The notes beneath the pieces were generated by a model, which was not told where the DNA came from, did no database searches, and was given only the letters and a program-made list of their open reading frames with translations. A DNA stretch of 64,000 nt, from assembly GCF_020089865.1 (NCBI RefSeq), contig NZ_JAIRBM010000003.1:248001-312000 (forward strand). The letters are read 5' to 3'. A program made the position numbers and the translations under genes. This document shows, one piece after another, positions 42,318 to 50,168 of the stretch (position 1 is its first letter; each line of letters begins with the position of its first letter). The stretch comes from Microvirga puerhi (lineage in GTDB: Bacteria > Pseudomonadota > Alphaproteobacteria > Rhizobiales > Beijerinckiaceae).

Positions 42318-43751
42318 TCAGGTCGGGTCGAATTCGAAGGGCGAAACGCCCCGTTTCATCTCGTCGACGATGAGCGCATGCATCAGGGGCGGCGCTGCGC
42401 GCTGCGGGCAGGCGACGCGTTCGCACAGGCGGCAATTGATCCCGATTGGCGTCGGATCGGGCACCGAGAGGTCGAGGCCACGAGCATAGACGAGACGGTG
42501 GGCGTATTTCAGTTCGCAGCCGAGCCCCACCACGAATTGCGGATCTGGCATTCCCCACGCGGTCGAGGCGCGCTTGACCGCGCACGCCACCGAAAACCAG
42601 CGCGACATGTCGGGCAGTTCGATGATCTGCGTTGCGATCTGACCAGGGGTCTTGAACGTGGCATGCACGTTCCAGAGCGGACAGGTGCCGCCATATTGCG
42701 CAAACGGGAAACGCCCCGACGAAAAGCGCTTCGACACGTTTCCGGCGGAATCGACCCTCACCAGGAAAAACGGGATGCCCCTGGCTCCGGTACGGGCAAG
42801 GGTGGTCAGGCGATGAGCTACCTGCTCGAAGCTTGCGCCGAAGCGGGCACCGAGCACGTCCACGTCGTAGCCTAGGGTTTCTGCTGCGCTGTGAAACTTG
42901 CCGTAGGGCATCATGAGGGCGCCGGCAAAATAATTCCCCAGCGACACCCGCAGCAGGCGTCGTGCAGGTCCCTCGGTGGGTTCGAGACGTGTCGAAAGCT
43001 CGTCGATCACCTGCCGCATCTCGGCGAAGGCCAGCTGATACGCCGCTTGAAAGGTTCGCCCCGGAGGGTCGACCATTTCGGAGATCAGAAGCTGGCGGCG
43101 ATGATGGTCGTAGCGGCGCAGTGAGTCCGACATGACATCGACCGGCATCACGCGCACCCGGATGCCGTGTTTGGCCCGCAGGCGCTCGGCGATGGCAAAG
43201 AAGGGTTCGTGACCCGTTACCTGCAGATCGGAGGCCAGCGTTTCCGCTGCCTCGTCGAGCTCCGGAAAATAGTTGCGGGCATCCTGGATCACGTGCCGAA
43301 CACGATCCACTGGGTTGTCCTGCGACGCATCCTCGGCCCTGTCGCGGTCGCTCATCTCCGGAGCCTGTGCCTCCCGCATGCTCCGCAGGGCCACATAAGC
43401 CCGGTAGAGCCGACTGACCGCATCGATGAAGCCGGGGGCCGCCTCGATGGTTTCTCGGAGTTCGAGGCGCGGAACCGGCGTGCTGCGAAACAGCGGATCG
43501 GCAAAGATCTCTTCAAGCTCCGACGCCGTCCGCTCCGTATCGTGGGCGGCGAATTCACGCGGATCCAGGGAATAGGCATGGGCCAGGCGGATCAGGACCT
43601 GCGCCGTGATTGGACGCTGATTACGCTCTATCAGGTTGAGATAACTCGGTGACAGGCCAAGCTCCTCCGCCATGCCGGATTGGCTCAGGTTGAGCTCACG
43701 GCGCAGGCGCTTGAGGCGGGGGCCGACGAAGAGTTTCTTGCCATCATCCAT
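42318..43751 (-). CDS. XRE-family regulator with IrrE-like and DUF2083 domains (RamB/ScfR type)
   Basis: 477 residues. XRE helix-turn-helix (about 10-65, with LNLSQSGMAEELGLSPSYLNLIERNQRPIT), an IrrE/ImmA-like central domain (about 170-300) and the C-terminal short-chain-fatty-acyl regulator region with clustered cysteines (INCRLCERVACP, about 435-446). This is the RamB/ScfR architecture known to control acetate and propionate metabolism, including the glyoxylate cycle. It is divergent from aceA, 185 bases apart, consistent with that role. The inverted repeat TGTAAATTTCTTTACA begins 2 bases upstream of its start. Confidence 0.9.
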   Translation of the reverse strand: MDDGKKLFVGPRLKRLRRELNLSQSGMAEELGLSPSYLNLIERNQRPITAQVLIRLAHAYSLDPREFAAHDTERTASELEEIFADPLFRSTPVPRLELRETIEAAPGFIDAVSRLYRAYVALRSMREAQAPEMSDRDRAEDASQDNPVDRVRHVIQDARNYFPELDEAAETLASDLQVTGHEPFFAIAERLRAKHGIRVRVMPVDVMSDSLRRYDHHRRQLLISEMVDPPGRTFQAAYQLAFAEMRQVIDELSTRLEPTEGPARRLLRVSLGNYFAGALMMPYGKFHSAAETLGYDVDVLGARFGASFEQVAHRLTTLARTGARGIPFFLVRVDSAGNVSKRFSSGRFPFAQYGGTCPLWNVHATFKTPGQIATQIIELPDMSRWFSVACAVKRASTAWGMPDPQFVVGLGCELKYAHRLVYARGLDLSVPDPTPIGINCRLCERVACPQRAAPPLMHALIVDEMKRGVSPFEFDPT

Positions 43752-43752
43752 T

Positions 43753-43778
43753 TGTAAATTTCTTTACAGATTTACAGA
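43753..43778. promoter_or_regulatory. TGTAAA/TTTACA sites at the RamB-type gene start
   Basis: TGTAAA (43753-43758) and TTTACA (43763-43768) form a 6-bp inverted repeat with a 4-base spacer; TTTACAGA is then repeated in tandem at 43763-43770 and 43771-43778. The element abuts the regulator start codon, so binding there would block its transcription or translation initiation. Likely autoregulatory site, by position. Confidence 0.5.
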
Positions 43779-43813
43779 CAGGTTGCTGTCTGAGTTTTAC
43801 ACGGCCACTTTTA

Positions 43814-43868
43814 TTTGCAAAACAAGCGTTGAAACAAGTTCTTCCTTGGCCGTTACTGAAGTTGAAAC
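43814..43868. promoter_or_regulatory. TTTGCAAA site and GTTGAAAC direct repeats in the aceA promoter region
   Basis: TTTGCAAA (43814-43821) matches the core of the RamB box known from actinobacteria. Two GTTGAAAC copies lie at 43828-43835 and 43861-43868, 33 bases apart (about three helical turns), upstream of aceA. Together they are good candidates for control of the divergent pair. The link to the RamB-type protein here is inference. Confidence 0.5.
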
Positions 43869-43936
43869 GCCTATCTCCTGAGCGTCGATTTTGGATGGTG
43901 GGGCGGAATTGTCAACGATTGTAAACGGAAGGATGT

Positions 43937-45259
43937 ATGATGACCGTCCCAACGAACCCGAGTTCCTTCGACACGCTGTTTGCCGCTGCTCCAGCAGGGC
44001 GCTTCGATGGAATTCGCCGTCCCTATACGGTCCAAGACGTGCTGCGGCTGAGGGGCTCTGTGCCGATTGCCCATACATTGGCCGAGCGGGGTGCCGAGCG
44101 CCTGTGGCAGCTCCTTCACGAACGTCCCTATGTTCATTCCCTGGGCGCCATGACCGGCAATCAGGCGATGCAGATGGCTCGTGCCGGACTCGAGGCCATC
44201 TACCTCTCCGGCTGGCAGGTGGCGGCTGACGCCAACGTGGCTGGTGCGATGTACCCGGACCAGTCGCTCTATCCGGCGAATTCCGGACCGGAACTGTGCC
44301 GACGGATCAACCGGACCCTGCAGCGGGCCGATCAGATCGAGCACGCCGAAGGCAGAGCGAAGCGGGATTGGTTCCTGCCCATCGTGGCCGATGCGGAAGC
44401 TGGGTTCGGCGGTCCGCTCAACGCCTTCGAGATCATGAAGGCCTATATCGAGGCGGGCGCTGCCGGCGTGCATTTCGAGGATCAGCTCGCCTCGGAAAAG
44501 AAGTGTGGTCATCTCGGCGGCAAAGTTCTGATCCCGACCTCGGCCCATCAGCGCAATCTGACTGCCGCGCGTCTCGCCGCTGACGTCATGGGAACTTCCA
44601 CGCTTGTCGTCGCCCGCACGGACGCAGAATCCGCCCGTCTGATCACCTCCGATGTGGACGAGCGCGATCGGCCCTTCATCGAGCCGGACAGCCGCACGCC
44701 GGAAGGGTTCTATCGATTGCGAGAGGGGACAGGCCTCGATCATTGCATCGCCCGCGGCCTGGCTTTTGCGGAATACGCGGATCTTCTGTGGTGGGAGACC
44801 TCGCATCCGAATCTCGACGATGCCAGACGCTTTGCCGAGGCTATCCACAAACGCTATCCGGGCAAGCTTCTTGCCTATAACTGCTCGCCCTCGTTCAACT
44901 GGAAGAAGAAGCTCGACGACGCCACCATCGCCAAGTTCCAGCGGGAGCTTGGCGCTATGGGCTACAAATTCCAGTTCGTGACGCTCGCTGGTTTCCACCA
45001 GCTCAATTACGGCATGTTCGATCTGGCGAGCGGGTATCGCGACCGCGGAATGGGCGCCTATTCCGAGCTTCAGGCCCAGGAATTTGCCGCTGAGGTGGCG
45101 GGTTATACGGCGACACGCCATCAGCGCGAAGTCGGCACCGGTTATTTTGACCAGGTGTCTCTGGCGATCACGGGCGGCGCATCGTCGACGACCGCCATGA
45201 ACGACTCCACTGAAACAGCCCAGTTCCGGCCCTCGACAAAGCTTCAGGCGGCCGAGTGA
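43937..45259 (+). CDS. aceA: Isocitrate lyase
   Basis: 440 residues. The catalytic signature [10 protein letters not shown] with Cys190 is present, along with [21 protein letters not shown] and [11 protein letters not shown]. Cleaves isocitrate to glyoxylate and succinate in the glyoxylate cycle, permitting growth on acetate and fatty acids. ATG 43937 (or 43940) has GGAAGG 5-10 bases upstream. Malate synthase is not in the window. Divergent from the RamB/ScfR-type regulator. Confidence 0.95.
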   Translation: MMTVPTNPSSFDTLFAAAPAGRFDGIRRPYTVQDVLRLRGSVPIAHTLAERGAERLWQLLHERPYVHSLGAMTGNQAMQMARAGLEAIYLSGWQVAADANVAGAMYPDQSLYPANSGPELCRRINRTLQRADQIEHAEGRAKRDWFLPIVADAEAGFGGPLNAFEIMKAYIEAGAAGVHFEDQLASEKKCGHLGGKVLIPTSAHQRNLTAARLAADVMGTSTLVVARTDAESARLITSDVDERDRPFIEPDSRTPEGFYRLREGTGLDHCIARGLAFAEYADLLWWETSHPNLDDARRFAEAIHKRYPGKLLAYNCSPSFNWKKKLDDATIAKFQRELGAMGYKFQFVTLAGFHQLNYGMFDLASGYRDRGMGAYSELQAQEFAAEVAGYTATRHQREVGTGYFDQVSLAITGGASSTTAMNDSTETAQFRPSTKLQAAE

Positions 45260-45292
45260 GCCCACACGCAACCTGACCGACGGAGAACAATC

Positions 45293-45502
45293 ATGCATAA
45301 GATTCGCTACTGGGTGGTGGGAGGCGAGTACACCTCCACCGATTTCGAAACCCTGATCCAGGGCACCGAGCGGGTGCTCGGTCCCTTCGAGAGCCGCAGT
45401 GATGCCGAGCGGACTTGGCGTTACCTATCGGAAGATCATCGGCCTCAAGCGCAGGTGCGCTTCACCATTGCGCAGGAGCCGCAGGGTGCGTTTCCGGCGT
45501 AG
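45293..45502 (+). CDS. DUF4170 small protein
   Basis: 69 residues, 34 bases after aceA. Contains the DUF4170 pattern YWVVGGEYTSTDFETL...GPFESRSDAERTW. Cytosolic; function unknown. Widely found in alphaproteobacteria. The position suggests co-transcription with aceA, ahead of a strong hairpin. Confidence 0.8.
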   Translation: MHKIRYWVVGGEYTSTDFETLIQGTERVLGPFESRSDAERTWRYLSEDHRPQAQVRFTIAQEPQGAFPA

Positions 45503-45534
45503 GGTTCCTTGACGCCGCTCTGGAAGCCGCCCCG

Positions 45535-45567
45535 ATCCCGCATCCGCATGCCCCCCGGATGCGGGAT
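45535..45567 (+). terminator. 12-bp perfect hairpin after the aceA-DUF4170 pair
   Basis: ATCCCGCATCCG (45535-45546) pairs with CGGATGCGGGAT (45556-45567) around a 9-base loop, 33 bases after the DUF4170 stop. There is no T-run after it. Probably a transcript-end structure separating aceA from the osmoprotectant operon. Confidence 0.6.
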
Positions 45568-45686
45568 TGCTCCGTCAACCATAACAAGAGAGGTTCTCCG
45601 GAATCGTGATAAAAGGTCTGTCGGAAAGCGCTGCCGGCCCTAAAACAGGGGGGCCGGATCGCCGGAGCTTCCGAAGGGGTCGCGTG

Positions 45687-46598
45687 ATGAAAGCTGTTTT
45701 CAAATCTCTGGCGCTGGCCGCCACCTTGAGCCTTTCCGCCATGGCTGCACAGGCCGACGTGGTGGTTTCCTCGAAGATCGATACGGAGGGGTCGGTCCTC
45801 GGAAACATTATCTTGCAGGTGCTAAACGCCAACGGGATCAAGACCCAGGATCGGATCCAGCTCGGCGCGACGCCTGTGGTGCGCAAGGCCATTACGGCGG
45901 GCGAGATCGATATTTATCCCGAGTATACGGGAAATGCCGGGTTTTTCTTCAACAAAGCCGACGATTCGGTTTGGAAGGATCCGGTCAAAGGTTACGAGGC
46001 CGCGAAGAAGCTGGACTATGATGCCAACAAGATCGTTTGGTTGACGCCCTCGCCGGCGAACAACACTTGGGCCATCGCTGTCCGCAAGGACGTCGCAGAA
46101 CCGAATAAGCTCGCGAGCATGTCCGATTTCGGTAAATGGATTGCGGGCGGCGGTAATGTGGTGCTCGCGGCATCCGCCGAATTCGTCAATTCCGCAGCGG
46201 CACTTCCAGCCTTCCAGAAGGCCTATGATTTCAAGTTGAAGCCGGAGCAGCTCATCGTCCTCTCCGGCGGGGATACCGCTGCGACCATCAAGGCGGCAGC
46301 GGAGCAGACGAACAAAGCCAATGCGGCTATGGTCTATGGAACGGACGGTGGAATCGCTCCGTCAGGGCTCGTGGTGATGACGGACGATAAGAACGTGCAG
46401 CCGGTCTACGCTCCTGCGCCGATCATTCGTGAGGCCGTATTGAAGGAGAATCCGCAGATTGCCGAAATGCTGAAGCCCGTCTTCGAATCCCTCGACTTGA
46501 ATACCTTGCAGGACCTGAATGCGCGCGTGCAGGTGGGTGGCGAGGCTGCAAAAGCGGTCGCGACCGATTATCTGAAATCCAAAGGCTTCATCAAATAG
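45687..46598 (+). CDS. Osmoprotectant ABC transporter substrate-binding protein (OsmF/YehZ type)
   Basis: 303 residues from ATG 45687 with AAGGGG upstream; a longer reading from GTG 45606 precedes the signal peptide and is rejected. Signal peptide cleaves after AQA near residue 22. Family landmarks: VVSSKIDTEGSVLGNIILQVL, DIYPEYTGNA, WLTPSPANNTWAIAVRKD. This OpuAC/OsmF type binds glycine betaine, choline or related quaternary amines. First of four co-directional transporter genes. Confidence 0.9.
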   Translation: MKAVFKSLALAATLSLSAMAAQADVVVSSKIDTEGSVLGNIILQVLNANGIKTQDRIQLGATPVVRKAITAGEIDIYPEYTGNAGFFFNKADDSVWKDPVKGYEAAKKLDYDANKIVWLTPSPANNTWAIAVRKDVAEPNKLASMSDFGKWIAGGGNVVLAASAEFVNSAAALPAFQKAYDFKLKPEQLIVLSGGDTAATIKAAAEQTNKANAAMVYGTDGGIAPSGLVVMTDDKNVQPVYAPAPIIREAVLKENPQIAEMLKPVFESLDLNTLQDLNARVQVGGEAAKAVATDYLKSKGFIK

Positions 46599-46617
46599 GC
46601 AGCCGGACTTCGATGTT

Positions 46618-47859
46618 GTGGAGCGAGACACGAATGCAAGAGCGACCAGGTTTCTCGTGACGACATCGTCTGCTCGGGCGAGCGTCCCTGGCGCATCGCC
46701 TTTCCGGCTTGGCGTGTCTTTCGACCGCCTTGGAAGCGTCATTGCGCTTCTCGCCGGAATCTCAGTATTCGTGTTGCCATTCGTGACCTATCGCGCCAAC
46801 CGCATCGTCTCGGGTGAACCGCGCTTGCTTCTGCATGCGCTTCCGACAACGGTTGCGGTTGCGGTGATGGGTGCTGTGGTCGCTGTCGCGCTTGTCGCGG
46901 TGTTTATTCGCTGGCCAACTGTCCGGTTGACTGCGGCGGCCTTGGGATTAGTCGTCGTCGTGCCTGCGGTCGGTCTGTCGGCGGGATTCATGACGCCGAC
47001 CGGGAATAATTTCGCCCGTATATCGCCGGCCTCCGGCTTCTGGTTGCTGACGTTGGCGCTCGGCCTTCTTGTTGCCGACTCGCTGACGCGCCTTCGATTC
47101 GGGCCCTGGGCTCGCCTCGGCGCCCTTGTGATCGCAGCCGTCGCCGTGGCGATCCTTCTTGTCTCCGGAGCCTGGCACAATCTTTCTCTTCTGAAGGAAT
47201 ATGCCACGCGGGCCGACAGTTTCTGGCGTGAGGCCGATCAGCACATTTTTCTGAGCCTCGGCTCAGTCGCAGCCGCGGCCGCTGTTGGTCTGCCGCTCGG
47301 GGTTCTCTGCCATCGAGTTCGGGCAGTAAGAGGGCCGACGCTTCAGGTCCTCAACATCGTGCAGACGATACCGAGTATCGCTCTGTTCGGCATGCTCATG
47401 GTTCCTCTCGGTTTCCTTGCGGCAAATGTTCCCGCAGCCGCGGCCATTGGCATTCGGGGAATCGGTGCGGCGCCCGCTTTCGTCGCGCTGTTTCTCTATG
47501 CGCTCCTTCCCATCGTCGCCAACACCGTTGTTGGCCTCGATCAGGTTCCGGCGAATGTCGTCGATGCTGCGCGCGGGATGGGAATGTCGCGACGCCAGCG
47601 CCTCACGCAGGTAAAGATACCGCTCGCTCTTCCGATCATCCTGACAGGGATTCGCATCGTGCTGGTTCAGAACCTGGGACTCGCCACGGTCGCGGCTCTC
47701 ATCGGCGGTGGTGGGTTCGGTACTTTCGTGTTTCAGGGTGTGGGACAGACGGCGATGGATCTCGTGTTGCTTGGAGCAATCCCGACCGTCGCCCTATCTT
47801 TCGCCGCCGCAGTCATCCTCGATGCGGTCATCGATCTCGCCGGGAGAGTGCGTAAATGA
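46618..47859 (+). CDS. Osmoprotectant ABC transporter permease, YehY-like, with extended N-terminus
   Basis: 413 residues; about 200 residues with four to five hydrophobic segments precede a standard OpuC/YehY permease domain (about 200-405). Landmarks: VGLPLGVLCHRVR, NIVQTIPSIALFGML, ALLPIVANTVVGLDQVPANVVDAARGMGMSRRQ and PIILTGIRIVLVQNLGLATVAALIGGGGFG. E. coli YehY has a similar extension. The GTG start at 46618 is weakly supported; an in-frame GTG at 46657 is possible. The stop overlaps the ATPase start by 4 bases. Confidence 0.85.
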   Translation: MERDTNARATRFLVTTSSARASVPGASPFRLGVSFDRLGSVIALLAGISVFVLPFVTYRANRIVSGEPRLLLHALPTTVAVAVMGAVVAVALVAVFIRWPTVRLTAAALGLVVVVPAVGLSAGFMTPTGNNFARISPASGFWLLTLALGLLVADSLTRLRFGPWARLGALVIAAVAVAILLVSGAWHNLSLLKEYATRADSFWREADQHIFLSLGSVAAAAAVGLPLGVLCHRVRAVRGPTLQVLNIVQTIPSIALFGMLMVPLGFLAANVPAAAAIGIRGIGAAPAFVALFLYALLPIVANTVVGLDQVPANVVDAARGMGMSRRQRLTQVKIPLALPIILTGIRIVLVQNLGLATVAALIGGGGFGTFVFQGVGQTAMDLVLLGAIPTVALSFAAAVILDAVIDLAGRVRK

Positions 47860-48794
47860 TCGAGATCGAGCACCTGTCCAAGCATTACGGCGAGACGATT
47901 GTCGTCGACGATGTCAGCCTGCGTGTCGATGAAGGCACCATCACGGTGGTCGTCGGCACGTCGGGTGCGGGCAAATCGACTTTGCTGCGTATGATCAACC
48001 GTCTGGTGGAACCAAGCGCAGGCCGGGTCCTCATCGACGGGCAGGATACGATGTCGATCCCCGAGGACGAACTCCGCCACCGCATCGGATATGTGATCCA
48101 GGGCCATGGGCTCTTCCCACATCGGACCGTTGCCGGGAATATCGCGACGGTGCCCCGCCTGCTGGGTTGGGACGCGAAGCGGATTGCCCAGCGGGTCGAG
48201 GAACTGCTCCTCCTCTTCCAACTCGATCCGGCCGAATTTGCGAAGAAATATCCTCATGAATTGTCCGGCGGACAGCAGCAGCGTGTTGGTGTTGCACGGG
48301 CGCTTGCGGCACGGCCGGCCCTTCTTCTCATGGACGAGCCGTTTGGTGCCCTTGATCCGCTCATTCGAAGCAAGGCGCAGGACGACCTACTGACGATTCA
48401 GCGGCGCCTCGGCACTACCGTCGTTCTCGTGACGCACGACATGGAGGAGGCTTTCCACCTCGGTGACATGATCGCCGTCATGGATGAGGCTCGCTTGCTG
48501 CAATACGGAACGGCCGCCGAATTGCTGACCCGTCCCCTGCCGGGATTCGTCGAGCGGCTGGTTGGCACCGCCGAGAGACCCTTCCGGCTCCTATCGCTGG
48601 CCAAGGTGGGCGATGCAGTCGAGCCGGGCTCAGCTGAAGGCGAGCCGGTCGACGTCTCCAGCAACCTTCGGGACGCGCTGTCCAGGCTCATCTGGATAGG
48701 CTCTCCTACCGCTCCTGTCGCCGATGCCTCTGGGGCCATTGTCGGACGGATCAGCGTCGATGGTATTCTCGCCCATGGACGGAGGCCGACATGA
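47856..48794 (+). CDS. Osmoprotectant ABC transporter ATP-binding protein (YehX/OpuCA type)
   Basis: 312 residues. Walker A GTSGAGKST, Q-loop VIQGHGLFPHRTVAGNI, signature LSGGQQQR, Walker B LLLMDEPFGALDPL, H-loop VTHDMEEA. After the nucleotide-binding domain a short region (about 245-312, ending VADASGAIVGRISVDGIL) resembles a single CBS repeat, shorter than the tandem CBS of OpuCA, where ionic-strength sensing occurs. 4-base overlaps on both sides show tight coupling. Confidence 0.9.
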   Translation: MIEIEHLSKHYGETIVVDDVSLRVDEGTITVVVGTSGAGKSTLLRMINRLVEPSAGRVLIDGQDTMSIPEDELRHRIGYVIQGHGLFPHRTVAGNIATVPRLLGWDAKRIAQRVEELLLLFQLDPAEFAKKYPHELSGGQQQRVGVARALAARPALLLMDEPFGALDPLIRSKAQDDLLTIQRRLGTTVVLVTHDMEEAFHLGDMIAVMDEARLLQYGTAAELLTRPLPGFVERLVGTAERPFRLLSLAKVGDAVEPGSAEGEPVDVSSNLRDALSRLIWIGSPTAPVADASGAIVGRISVDGILAHGRRPT

Positions 48795-49534
48795 AGATGT
48801 CGGCCGCTTCCCTCAGGATAGCCGCCTTCGTTCTGCTCGTCGCGTTCGTCTCCGCACCTCAGCTCTTCGCGTTCGTGTTCGAGCCGCTGACGGAGAACGG
48901 GGCGCCGGCGATCTACAACCAGGGCAGCCTGCTCTCCTTGACGCTCGCGCATTTGCGGACGGTCTTCGGCGCCGTCGTCGCCAGTACGATCGTGGCGGTT
49001 CTGCTTGGGATCTTCGTGACAAGACCTGCCGGAATGGAGTTCCTGCCGCTGTCGCGGAGTATCGTCAACATCGGTCAAACCTTTCCGCCAGTTGCCGTTC
49101 TCGCGGTGGCCGTCCCGATTGTCGGCTTTGGCGAGGCCCCGACTCTCATCGCTCTGTTCCTCTACGGTCTGCTGCCCATTTTTGAAAACACCCTCAGCGG
49201 TTTGACGCAGGTGCCGCCGCTGGTCCTCGATGCAGCCAAGGGGATGGGAATGTCGCCGCGTCAGCGACTGCTGGGCGTCGAGCTCCCATTGGCGCTTCCC
49301 GTGATTCTTGCCGGCATCCGTCTTTCGGCAATCATCAATTTGGGAACGGCCACCATCGGTTCGACCGTGGCGGCAAAGGGGCTGGGTGAGGTCATCATTG
49401 CAGGGCTTCAGTCAAACAATGTTGCGTTCATTCTTCAGGGCGGATTGGTCGTGGCCCTTCTTGCTGCTCTGCTTCACGATGGATTGATGACCCTAGAGCG
49501 CACTATTGCCTCGCGGCTGGGACGATCCATGTAA
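48791..49534 (+). CDS. Osmoprotectant ABC transporter permease, YehW-like
   Basis: 247 residues, six helices. Landmarks: LGIFVTRPAGMEFLPLSRSIVNIGQTFPPVAVLAVAVPIVGFG, LLPIFENTLSGLTQVPPLVLDAAKGMGMSPRQR (EAA loop) and LGTATIGSTVAAKGLGEVIIAGL. Second permease of the four-gene system. A 67-base gap follows before the heme oxygenase gene. Confidence 0.92.
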   Translation: MKMSAASLRIAAFVLLVAFVSAPQLFAFVFEPLTENGAPAIYNQGSLLSLTLAHLRTVFGAVVASTIVAVLLGIFVTRPAGMEFLPLSRSIVNIGQTFPPVAVLAVAVPIVGFGEAPTLIALFLYGLLPIFENTLSGLTQVPPLVLDAAKGMGMSPRQRLLGVELPLALPVILAGIRLSAIINLGTATIGSTVAAKGLGEVIIAGLQSNNVAFILQGGLVVALLAALLHDGLMTLERTIASRLGRSM

Positions 49535-49601
49535 CGGGCCTAGGGTTGCATGCCCGCTCCGAAGCACTTGTATTCCTCAGTAAACTCCGCCCACTCGCCT
49601 C

Positions 49602-50168
49602 ATGACCCTTCTCGAACGTCTCAAAGTGGAAACTCGATCCGCGCACGAACGGATCGAGAAAGCCTTCGATCTGGAGCGGCATACAGCCACGCTTGCCGAT
49701 TACAAAAAGCTTCTAGCCCGCTTCTACGGCTTCCACAGTGCCTGGGAGGAAGCCGCAAGCCAGACCATGATCGACATGGCGTTCTTTCAGCAACGCTGCA
49801 AGGCCGAGCTTATCGCGAGCGACCTTCGAAGGTTAGGCTTGGCATCGTGGGAGATCGCGCAATTGCCACGATGCCAACCTCTGATGCCGCTATCGCAAGA
49901 GACCGATGTGCTGGGGAGCATGTACGTCGTCGAGGGATCGACTTTGGGTGGAACTATCATCGCACAGGCGGTCAAGCGCCGCCTCGGGCTCACGGCAGAG
50001 ACGGGCTGCGGTTATTTCCAAAGTTACGGGCGGGATACCGCCCGGATGTGGAAATCGTTTGGAGAGCGGCTTTTGGCGGCTTCTTCGCCGATCGCAGATG
50101 ACAGGATCGTTGTCTCGGCGCAGCGAACATTCGCGGTGATGCAGGATTGGCTGGGCGGAAAACAATGA
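49602..50168 (+). CDS. bphO: Biliverdin-producing heme oxygenase (BphO type)
   Basis: 188 residues, all-helical. Proximal heme ligand His15 in TRSAHERIEK and the distal-helix motif GSMYVVEGSTLGGTII (about 107-122) are present. Cleaves heme to biliverdin, iron and CO, thus supplying the chromophore of the phytochrome whose ATG overlaps its stop (ATGA). The context makes a pigment role much more likely than iron acquisition. Confidence 0.92.
   Translation: MTLLERLKVETRSAHERIEKAFDLERHTATLADYKKLLARFYGFHSAWEEAASQTMIDMAFFQQRCKAELIASDLRRLGLASWEIAQLPRCQPLMPLSQETDVLGSMYVVEGSTLGGTIIAQAVKRRLGLTAETGCGYFQSYGRDTARMWKSFGERLLAASSPIADDRIVVSAQRTFAVMQDWLGGKQ

Noticed and set aside
45606-45686. Longer start for the OsmF-like binding protein
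   Set aside because: It would put 27 charged residues ahead of a normal signal peptide; ATG 45687 has its own AAGGGG site.
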